NCBI GenBank assembly: GCA_964628215.1
Contig: CAZVNF010000053.1
Span: 1-21,990 of the forward strand
Reading direction: 5' to 3'
DNA length: 21,990 bases
Source of the DNA: CAIVAT01 sp964628215
GTDB taxonomy: Bacteria; Bacteroidota; Bacteroidia; Bacteroidales; FEN-979
This document shows positions 1 to 6,587 of this stretch, one piece after another. Numbering within the stretch: position 1 is the first letter of the stretch; every line of letters begins with the position of its first letter. The translations under genes were made by a program, and so were the position numbers. Under the pieces are notes generated by a model. The model made no database searches, was not told where the DNA came from, and worked only from the letters and a program-made list of their open reading frames with translations.

Positions 1-56
1 GTGGACCCGGGTATTAATCTCTGCTTCTTCGCAGCAGTCTTTTATATGGTAAGGGT

Positions 57-97
57 AAAAAAAAAGAGGGTGACTCTAACCTCAGAGTCACCCTCTT
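57..97 (-). terminator. Rho-independent terminator of the minus-strand T9SS gene
   Basis: A perfect 14-bp inverted repeat (64-77 with 84-97, arms aagagggtgactct / agagtcaccctctt) encloses a 6-nt loop. Read on the minus strand it is followed by a run of nine T (plus-strand A run 57-65), the classic intrinsic-terminator layout. It lies 33 bases beyond the stop codon of the minus-strand gene ending at 130. No comparable T run follows on the plus strand, so it should act on minus-strand transcripts. Confidence 0.9.
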
Positions 98-100
98 ATG

Positions 101-128
101 TCACGCGTCACGTGTCACGCATCACGTT
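101..128. repeat. Four tandem 7-bp repeats (TCACGNN)
   Basis: Four consecutive heptamers, tcacgcg, tcacgtg, tcacgca and tcacgtt, lie between the stop codon of the minus-strand gene and its terminator. The first five bases of each unit are identical. Their role is unknown. A second period-7 repeat lies at 17292-17392, with a different sequence. Confidence 0.75.
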
Positions 129-129
129 T

Positions 130-1419
130 CTATCGCGTCTTAATCAACTTAATCGTCTCAACCTGCCCTTCTGCAACGATCTTCACAAAGTAGATGCCGG
201 CCGGGAAGGAAGCAGTTGCAAATTCATGCTGCTTTTCCCCAATCATCCGACTGGTCATCACTTTGCTTCCGTTCATGTTGAACACTTCAACCTTCACGCT
301 GCCATAGGCTTGTTCACCTTTTTGAACGAGGGTGAAGTTTCCGTTGGTGGGGTTGGGGTAGAGGGTAAACGATGTCAGTGAGAGGCTTGCAGGCTGTTCC
401 TCCTCCACTGAGGCAGCCACGGCCGGAAGATCGGCAGGCGAACAGAAGATGTTGGAAATGTAACCATGCATGTAAGCACCTGAATGAACCGTAGTCCCGT
501 TCTTGAACAGGATTTTCTGGCCGGCGATAAAGGTTGCATTACCAAAAGGGGCTGTAACGGTCAAGGAACTGGTGCCCGCTACGGTAATGGTGATGTGGGC
601 ATCATAACAGGCAATACCTGAAACGGTTCCTGTGGTAAAGGTGTAATCGCACACAGGATCGTTGACATCGACCGTCCAACTCCCGGTTTGGGTTATGTTG
701 TTGGCGTCGGTCACCGTTACGGAATAAGTACCGGGATTGAGTTCAATGATATCCTGGTAAATGGAGGTGTTACTCCAGAGGTATATATAGGGTGGAACGC
801 CCCCTGAAACCGAAAGGTCAATCCCGCCGTTTCCGGAGGCCGGACAACTTGCATTGGTTACGATGGCGGTTAGCGACAAAGGAGATCCAACGGTAACGGT
901 AACATTTCCGGCACTTGAACAGCTTGAAATAATGACAGTTGAAGTGGCTGTGTAGGTTGTCGTGGAATTCGGTTTTGCATAAACCACAGCGGTTGATTCG
1001 CCGGCATATGGAATCGTGGACGCTGCATCGCTGAAGAGATCCGTAATTGGAGCCCAGGCGAGGGAAGTGGCCAGTCCGTAGCCAAGAATCATATTCGGCC
1101 GGTTTGCCGAGGATCCTGACGGTGTTGCAGCCGCCAGGATGCCGGCAGGTGTCTGACTGTTGGCACGGTAATAGTTGGCGCTGACAAACCCTGCTGCACT
1201 GTAAGTCGATTGAACAGATCTTGTGGTGCTTATAGCAGTGTTTCCATTACTGTAGGAGGTTTGGATGATAAGGTTGTCTGTGCCGTTCCAAACGAAAGGT
1301 ACAGCCAGGGTGTGGGTATTGTAGTCCAGCGTTACGGGGACTGTCGCCGGAGGCAATACGTTGGTAAGTCCGTCGATGAATGCGCTGCTGGTAAGTACCA
1401 CATTGGTTGTATGCCCCAT
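130..1419 (-). CDS. SprB-repeat surface protein with T9SS sorting domain, 5'-truncated
   Basis: The 429-residue frame encodes a secreted or surface adhesin-like protein of Bacteroidota. Residues 1-60 resemble the inside of a repeat common in such proteins, so the ATG at 1419 (MGHTT) is probably an internal methionine. An in-frame TAA sits seven codons upstream of it, and no signal peptide is present although T9SS substrates need one. Residues about 183-238 form a SprB repeat (SCPASGNGGIDLSVSGG, then a PY-YLWSN core and a PGTYSVTVTDAN end). Residues about 268-322 resemble the GAYMHGY-type domain often found before sorting domains. Residues 349-429 are a type A T9SS C-terminal domain (YPNPTNGNFTL start, FPAGIYFVKI near the end, final KLIKTR). 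The 3' end is intact with a strong terminator. The 5' part is missing and replaced by the RND adaptor gene on the other strand. Confidence 0.85.
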   Translation of the reverse strand: MGHTTNVVLTSSAFIDGLTNVLPPATVPVTLDYNTHTLAVPFVWNGTDNLIIQTSYSNGNTAISTTRSVQSTYSAAGFVSANYYRANSQTPAGILAAATPSGSSANRPNMILGYGLATSLAWAPITDLFSDAASTIPYAGESTAVVYAKPNSTTTYTATSTVIISSCSSAGNVTVTVGSPLSLTAIVTNASCPASGNGGIDLSVSGGVPPYIYLWSNTSIYQDIIELNPGTYSVTVTDANNITQTGSWTVDVNDPVCDYTFTTGTVSGIACYDAHITITVAGTSSLTVTAPFGNATFIAGQKILFKNGTTVHSGAYMHGYISNIFCSPADLPAVAASVEEEQPASLSLTSFTLYPNPTNGNFTLVQKGEQAYGSVKVEVFNMNGSKVMTSRMIGEKQHEFATASFPAGIYFVKIVAEGQVETIKLIKTR

Positions 1420-1426
1420 GTCGATC
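1417..1426. other. Head-to-head junction of two 5'-truncated genes
   Basis: Recognisable protein similarity for the minus-strand T9SS gene stops at about 1419. Similarity for the plus-strand adaptor gene starts at about 1420-1426. Both genes lack their 5' ends exactly here and there is no intergenic space, promoter or recognisable mobile element. This is either a rearrangement breakpoint (for example one edge of an inversion or deletion) or an assembly chimera. The sequence alone cannot separate these. Confidence 0.7.
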
Positions 1427-2091
1427 TCCTGGAGCAGTTACAGAATGCGCAAACCGGCCTCGACATAGCAAAGGAACAGCTGACAGCAGCAAAGTTCAAC
1501 CGTACCTTTTCTGAGATCAGGGCCGGCGAAAACGGGTTTATCCTCAGGAAGTTCGTGAACGAAGGACAGGTGGTAGGCCCGGGTTCGCCCGTTTTCCAGA
1601 CCAACGGGGCCGGCGACGGAAACTGGATCCTCAGGGTGGCGGTCAGCGACGGACAATGGAGCAGCCTGGAAAAAGGAGATTCGGCAAGCATTACTTCCGA
1701 CCTTCCCGGGCTGAAATCAATCAGTGGATTTGTCAGTAAAAAATCTGAAGGGGTGGACCCGGTGACCGGTACTTTTACCATCGACATTAAACCGGTCAGA
1801 TCGTTAAGCCATTCGGTTGCATCCGGAATGTTCGGCAAAGTCACGATCACTCCTTCACATGGCAGGAAAATGTGGCTTATCCCATATGACGCCCTTCTCG
1901 ACGGCGATGGCAGCAAAGGCTACGTATTCGTCACCTGCGACATGATCAGGGCAAAAAAGATCAAGGTATCCGTTGCCGGCATCAGCCGGGACCATGTGCT
2001 GATCGACGGCGGGCTGGAAGACTGCAGCACCGTTATCGTAAGCGGCAGCGCATATCTTACCGATAATTCACTCATCCGCATAACCCAATGA
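1420..2091 (+). pseudogene. RND efflux periplasmic adaptor (membrane fusion protein), 5'-truncated
   Basis: The remaining 223 codons encode the C-terminal part of an HlyD/AcrA-type adaptor that links the inner-membrane pump to an outer-membrane channel. Visible are the end of the coiled-coil hairpin (LLEQLQNAQTGLDIAKEQL), the second lipoyl half-motif (SEIRAGENGFILRKFVNEG and VVGPGSPVF), then the beta-barrel and membrane-proximal region. The signal peptide or lipobox, first lipoyl half and ascending helix (roughly 130-150 residues) are missing. The open frame extends back to an ATG at 1210, but residues before about 1420 are antisense of the T9SS gene and unlike any adaptor. It ends 12 bases before the pump gene, as expected for an efflux operon. 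It is unlikely to work as it stands. Confidence 0.8.
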
Positions 2092-2103
2092 TATCGTTGA
2101 CCC

Positions 2104-5100
2104 ATGAAAATTTCTGAATTAGCAATAAAAAACCCCCAGTTCACCCTGGTTATGTTCCTGATGGTGGTCGTACTGGGCATTTCAACCATCATGACCATGC
2201 CGCGTTCGGAAGACCCGGAAATGCAAAGCCCTATGTTTGCCGTGGTTGTGATCTATCCCGGGACAAGTCCGAAGGACATGGAAGAAGAAGTCGTAAGCCC
2301 GATTGAAAAGAAAGTTTACGCACTCGAAAACATCAAGCGCATCAAGACCAGGATAGGTGATGGGATTGCCGTTCTGACCGTGGAATACAAATACAACAGC
2401 AATGTGGACGAGAAGTACCAGGAACTGGTCAGGGAGGTGAACTCCCTGAAGAAGGACCTGCCGCAGGAAATTGCCAGTATTGAAGTGCAGAAGTTCACGC
2501 CGTCGAGCGTCAATATTGTTCAGATCGCCCTTGTTTCGGAGAATGTCTCTTCGGAAAAACTGAGGAAGAAGGCCGAAGATCTCCAGGATGAACTTGAAAA
2601 GATCCCGGCTCTGAAAAACGTCGAGATCCACGGCCTCGATGAGCAGATCGTGAGAGTTGACCTTCATCCCGAAAAGATGGCCAGGATGAATCTTCCCCTG
2701 AATGCGGTGTTTGGTTCGATACAGAGTGAGTTATCAGGGATACCGGGAGGCAGTATCGAGGCCGGAAATAAATCCTACAATGTAAAAACCAGCGAAAAGT
2801 TCACCGGCATAGCGGATATCAAAAATACAATCGTGTATTCGGCCGGAGGGAGGAATGTCGTTCTCAGCGACATCGCCGATGTTTACCAGGATATTGCCTC
2901 AGATGATTACAGGACCCGCCTGAACGGGCACCGCTGCGTCTTTGTGGTAGCAGCACAGAAGCCGGGGGAGAACATTACGGCCACCCGGGAAGCCTACAAT
3001 CCCGTGATCGAAAAGTTCAGGAAAACTCTTCCGCAGAATATCGATATGGTGCAGAACTTTGACCAGGCCGATAACGTAAATAAAAGACTCAGCGGACTGG
3101 GGATGGATTTTCTCATCGCCATTTTGCTTGTTTCCATTACCCTGCTGCCGCTCGGATTCCGTTCCTCGCTGGTGGTTATGATCTCAATACCACTTTCCCT
3201 GGCTATCGGGATCATCCTTCTCAATTTGACAGGATACACGCTTACGCAGCTCAGTATCGTTGGACTGGTAGTAGCCCTGGGATTGCTTGTCGACGACAGC
3301 ATCGTGGTGATCGAGAACATTGAGCGATGGATGATGCTGGGGTTCAGCAGGAAAGAATCCGTGGTAAAGGCAACCCGGCAGATCGGGCTTGCCGTGGTAG
3401 GCTGTACCGTAACCCTCATCATCGCGTTCCTCCCCCTGGCCTTCCTGCCCGAGGCTTCAGGAGATTTTATACGGGCACTGCCCATGGCGGTAATGATGTG
3501 CGTACTCGCATCGATGATCGTTTCGCTTACCGTCATTCCGCTCGTTTCAGGCTACATTCTGAAGGAAGAGCCCGGACCGTCTCAGGGGAACATCTTCATG
3601 AGGGGAATGAAACGTTTCCTGATCAGCGGTGTATATTCCAGGACCCTCGACAGGGCCCTTGAAAAACCATGGATCACGGTGGGCATCGCGCTCGCTTTAT
3701 TCGCCGGTTCCATTGGGTTGTTCAGGGTCACCGGGTTCAGCCTGTTCCCGGCATCAGAAAAGCCGCAGTTCCTGATCCGCATCGAAACCCCTCTGCAGTC
3801 GGGGCTGGCGTACACCGATTCCATTGCCAGAAATATTGAGAAGGAACTCAGTACTATGCCCCTCGTGACGTATTATGCTTCGAATGTAGGAAAGGGCAAT
3901 CCGCAGGTATACTATAATGTGATCCAGGCGAATCTGCGTACCGATTTGGCTGAGATCTTCGTTCAGCTTGATCAGCATACACCGGCAAAAAAGAAACTGG
4001 AGCTGATCGAAACCCTGCGACATAAATGGAGCTCTTATCCCGGGGCAAAGATCGAGGTAAAGAATTTTGAACAGGGCCCTCCCGTGCTTGCCCCGGTTGA
4101 GGTGAGATTGTTCGGTGAAAACCTCGACACACTCCGGAACCTTGCAGGCAGGGTTGAGATGCTTCTGAAAAACACAGCAGGGGCGATGTATATCGACAAC
4201 CCGGTAAGCAACCTGAAGAGCGACATCGTGGTGGAAGTAAATAAAGACAAAGCCCGGCAGCTGGGGATCCCCACCGTGAACATAGGGCAAACCGTGAGAA
4301 TGGCTGTTGCCGGGATAAAATCGGGAAAATTCACCGATGAAACGGGCACTTCGTTCGATATCCTGGTCGGCACACCCCGCGACGGCAAGCCCAGGATGGA
4401 TGCGTTCAACAACCTGTATGTCAATAGTTACCAGGGAACTGCCGTCCCACTACAGCAACTTGCGAAACTGCAGCTGGAAGCATCTCCCCTTACCATCAAC
4501 CATTACAATAAAAGCCGCACGGTTTCTGTAACCGCATTTGTTAAAAAGGGATTTCTGAGCGATAACGTCAATACCGAAGTCATTGGCAGGATGGACAAAA
4601 TGGCGCTTCCGGCAGGCTATTCCTATAGTATGGGAGGGGAGTTTGAGAGCCGCAATGAGTCGTTTGGCGGGTTTACAGGGATCATCATTGTCGCCACCTT
4701 CCTGTTCATTGCAGTACTCATCCTTCTTTTCAAGTCGTTCCGCAACACCCTGATCGTACTTTCGGTCATCCCGCTGGGCCTGGTAGGGGCGATGGTCGCC
4801 CTCTGGATAACCGGGAATTCGGTTTCTTTTGTTGCGATCATCGGGTTGATCGCCCTCGCGGGGATTGAAGTGAAGAACACCATATTGCTTGTTGATTTCA
4901 CGAACCAGATGAGAAAGGAGGGAACCCCGCTTGAGGAGGCGATCCGGAGCGCTTCCGAGATCAGGTTCCTGCCCATTATTCTTACCTCACTCACTGCTAT
5001 CGGCGGCCTGATGCCCATCGCGATATCGACGAATCCACTCATATCGCCACTGGCGATCGTGATTATTGGCGGACTGATCAGTTCGACCCTTCTTTCCAGG

Positions 5101-5145
5101 ATTGTTACACCCGTCATTTATAAATTGATGCCGCCGGATCTGTAA
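2104..5145 (+). CDS. RND family efflux transporter, inner-membrane pump (AcrB-like)
   Basis: The 1013-residue protein is a proton-driven tripartite efflux pump of the AcrB/MexB superfamily, close to the usual 1020-1050 residues. It starts with the typical short cytoplasmic helix and first membrane segment (about residues 13-31), followed by the porter domain with PRSEDPEMQ and YPGTSPKDMEEEVVSPIE motifs. A membrane block begins at about 335. The TM4 motif GLLVDDSIVVIENIER carries the proton-relay aspartates D397 and D398, and GIEVKNTILLVDF carries K924, equivalent to the conserved TM10 lysine of AcrB. The second porter half and last membrane block are complete. Aspartates in TM4 and no methionine-rich features favour drug or hydrophobic-compound export over metal export, but the substrate cannot be read from sequence. 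No TolC-type channel gene follows; it may have been lost with the adaptor's 5' end. Confidence 0.93.
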   Translation: MKISELAIKNPQFTLVMFLMVVVLGISTIMTMPRSEDPEMQSPMFAVVVIYPGTSPKDMEEEVVSPIEKKVYALENIKRIKTRIGDGIAVLTVEYKYNSNVDEKYQELVREVNSLKKDLPQEIASIEVQKFTPSSVNIVQIALVSENVSSEKLRKKAEDLQDELEKIPALKNVEIHGLDEQIVRVDLHPEKMARMNLPLNAVFGSIQSELSGIPGGSIEAGNKSYNVKTSEKFTGIADIKNTIVYSAGGRNVVLSDIADVYQDIASDDYRTRLNGHRCVFVVAAQKPGENITATREAYNPVIEKFRKTLPQNIDMVQNFDQADNVNKRLSGLGMDFLIAILLVSITLLPLGFRSSLVVMISIPLSLAIGIILLNLTGYTLTQLSIVGLVVALGLLVDDSIVVIENIERWMMLGFSRKESVVKATRQIGLAVVGCTVTLIIAFLPLAFLPEASGDFIRALPMAVMMCVLASMIVSLTVIPLVSGYILKEEPGPSQGNIFMRGMKRFLISGVYSRTLDRALEKPWITVGIALALFAGSIGLFRVTGFSLFPASEKPQFLIRIETPLQSGLAYTDSIARNIEKELSTMPLVTYYASNVGKGNPQVYYNVIQANLRTDLAEIFVQLDQHTPAKKKLELIETLRHKWSSYPGAKIEVKNFEQGPPVLAPVEVRLFGENLDTLRNLAGRVEMLLKNTAGAMYIDNPVSNLKSDIVVEVNKDKARQLGIPTVNIGQTVRMAVAGIKSGKFTDETGTSFDILVGTPRDGKPRMDAFNNLYVNSYQGTAVPLQQLAKLQLEASPLTINHYNKSRTVSVTAFVKKGFLSDNVNTEVIGRMDKMALPAGYSYSMGGEFESRNESFGGFTGIIIVATFLFIAVLILLFKSFRNTLIVLSVIPLGLVGAMVALWITGNSVSFVAIIGLIALAGIEVKNTILLVDFTNQMRKEGTPLEEAIRSASEIRFLPIILTSLTAIGGLMPIAISTNPLISPLAIVIIGGLISSTLLSRIVTPVIYKLMPPDL

Positions 5146-5330
5146 TGATATCGCGGACCTTTACCTGTTTGAGTGGAAAAATCGCTCGCTTTGACCGGTC
5201 TTCGCCGGAACAATCTGATCATCTTTTCTTGTTGATTGCCATGAAGATATGGTGGTCAATAAAAATCGGCAGAGGGCGGTCAGAAACTCCGGTTTTTCCA
5301 ACCAGGTGAAATTCAGTAGCAAATTCTTCT

Positions 5331-5338
5331 TATTTTTG
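5331..5338 (+). promoter_or_regulatory. Candidate -7 box (TATTTTTG) for the small membrane-protein gene
   Basis: TATTTTTG fits the Bacteroidota -7 consensus TAnnTTTG and lies 72 bases before the chosen ATG at 5411. No TTG element is seen at the expected distance upstream. The rest of the 265-base gap after the pump gene (5146-5410) shows no gene and no convincing terminator. Confidence 0.35.
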
Positions 5339-5410
5339 CTGATTCTAAATAACATCCTGGTGCAAAAGAAACGACCCGGTAAATTTCAAGTAAAGAAAGG
5401 ACCAAGACCA

Positions 5411-5725
5411 ATGGAAGTGCATCCTCATGGCCACGTGCATTCAGACAAAAAATGGAAGGAGTACCTCTTCCAGTTCGTTATGTTGTTCCTTGCAATTACG
5501 CTCAGCTTTTTCGTGGAAAACCAGCGGGAACACTATATTGAGCATCAACCTCATCACGGGCCTGTTTTCATAAAGCCACCCACAGAAGAAACACTGGATC
5601 AGCTGTATACCAATGCCTTATATGAAACAAGAGAGTTTAAAAGGCATATTTTTATCATGAAACGGCATGAAACAGCTGCAATCGCATTGATTGATGCGCT
5701 CTGCAAGGAGTTTGATCTTCACTAA
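5411..5725 (+). CDS. Small His-rich, single-TM membrane protein, apparently internally shortened
   Basis: The 104-residue product starts MEVHPHGHVHSDKKWKEYLF, followed by one membrane segment (about residues 20-36, FVMLFLAITLSFFVENQ) and EHYIEHQ. From memory this start is typical of a widespread uncharacterised Bacteroidota membrane-protein family of about 220-280 residues. The end (HETAAIALIDALCKEFDLH) resembles that family's C-terminus (L-I-x-x-x-KKEYHLE), so the middle seems to be missing while both ends are kept. The frame is open further upstream to 5249, but ATG 5411 has AAAGGA 10 bases before it and fits the family start. Function is unknown. It may be a decayed gene that is still open, or a short natural variant. 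Confidence 0.6.
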   Translation: MEVHPHGHVHSDKKWKEYLFQFVMLFLAITLSFFVENQREHYIEHQPHHGPVFIKPPTEETLDQLYTNALYETREFKRHIFIMKRHETAAIALIDALCKEFDLH

Positions 5726-5885
5726 GTGTAATTCTGATGCAAACCAGGGAGGCTGATCACATTGACTACCTGCAGACTGTTTTTTCTGACACTTCAGCTA
5801 TTAATAATCAATTTAGGCGGCATATCCAGGTAAGGCAGTTTAAATCATCGAATTCAATTAACCATGTAATGTTAATGAATATTTT

Positions 5886-6353
5886 ATGGAACCATACAAA
5901 ATAACACAACCCTCCTTTTATTTCACGATTCAGTTACCCGGCGAGGTTATCAAACCAGAGAGAAAACCGGATATAGTGTTCCGGGAAATATCAGGGATAA
6001 CAACTGAAATCAATACCGAAACCATTGAAGAGGGTGGTGTGTACAGCTATGTTCATGTTGTTCCGAAAAGCTTAAAGCATGTTAACCTGGTATTGAAAAG
6101 TGGTTTGATTGCCAGGGAGTCCAACCTGGCAGACTGGTGTGTGAAAACACTGCAGGGCGATCTGTCAACGCGTATCGAACGCAAAACAATCCTGGTTCAG
6201 ATGAAGGATGACAAGGGGGCCGTACTCTTCACGTGGAGCTTTAAGGATGCATACCCGGCAACATGGTTGGTCGATGAATTCAATTCGACCAATAATGACA
6301 TCCTGGTTGAATCCATTGAATTCGTCTATTCCCATTCAACCCGTGAAAAATAA
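5886..6353 (+). CDS. Orphan phage tail-tube-like protein (T4 gp19 / eCIS tube family)
   Basis: The 155-residue protein matches the gp19-type tail-tube family used by contractile phage tails and extracellular contractile injection systems. Recognisable in order are an FYFTIQLPG first strand, FREISGITTEINTETIEEGG (the usual F-x-E-V-S-G-L...E...R-x-G-G stretch), VNLVLKSGL (usual LKRG), a W-containing helix, and WSFKDAYPATWLVDEFN followed by ILVESIEFVY. These strands and the final IE-x-(I/L)-E-x-x-Y motif normally build the hexameric tube ring. No sheath, baseplate, spike or ATPase gene is nearby, so it is either an orphan or a remnant, or it works with a tail machine encoded elsewhere. It has no signal peptide, as expected for a cytoplasm-assembled tube. 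The ATG at 5886 is the first in frame. Confidence 0.8.
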   Translation: MEPYKITQPSFYFTIQLPGEVIKPERKPDIVFREISGITTEINTETIEEGGVYSYVHVVPKSLKHVNLVLKSGLIARESNLADWCVKTLQGDLSTRIERKTILVQMKDDKGAVLFTWSFKDAYPATWLVDEFNSTNNDILVESIEFVYSHSTREK

Positions 6354-6479
6354 TAACCTTGCCCATCGGTTTTTTTGACCGTCTAATCTTTGTAACAATC
6401 AACAAGATGACGGGGTCGGATTGCTCCGGCAAAGACGGGTCAACGTGCGTGTTTATTCCAGACTATCGCGTTTCTGTGT

Positions 6480-6510
6480 AAACCCAAACCTGAAAACGAC
6501 AAACCCAAAC
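6480..6510. promoter_or_regulatory. Perfect 10-bp direct repeat, candidate LytTR operator
   Basis: aaacccaaac occurs at 6480-6489 and again at 6501-6510, an exact 21-bp period or two turns of DNA. LytTR-family regulators typically bind paired direct repeats of about 9-10 bp with this spacing. The pair sits just upstream of the candidate promoter of an operon that encodes a LytTR regulator, so autoregulation is a reasonable inference. The rest of the interval 6354-6587 shows no gene. Confidence 0.5.
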
Positions 6511-6525
6511 AGACCATTGGAAAAC

Positions 6526-6561
6526 TTGTCATCGCATTGTTTATCAGATTTGATAATTTTG
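6526..6561 (+). promoter_or_regulatory. Candidate promoter of the two-component operon
   Basis: TAATTTTG (6554-6561) matches the Bacteroidota -7 consensus TAnnTTTG. A TTG at 6526-6528 could serve as the upstream element, although the 25-base spacer is somewhat long. Transcription would start about 20 bases before the ATG at 6588. Confidence 0.5.
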
Positions 6562-6587
6562 CAGATCGATAATCTTCTTAACCCGGC

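Noticed and set aside
1210..1419. Upstream extension of the adaptor reading frame to ATG 1210
   Set aside because: The residues are antisense of the T9SS gene, show no adaptor features or signal peptide, and the T9SS reading on the other strand is convincing.
5161..5250. Possible terminator after the pump gene (ccgg-tcttcg-ccgg)
   Set aside because: The stem is only about 4 bp and no T run follows at the right distance.
5737..5903. Small plus-strand frame MQTREADHIDYLQTVFSD... between the two small genes
   Set aside because: It has a coding-like feel and may be a further scrap of the neighbouring membrane-protein family, but it has no clear ribosome binding site, overlaps the next start, and I cannot assign it.
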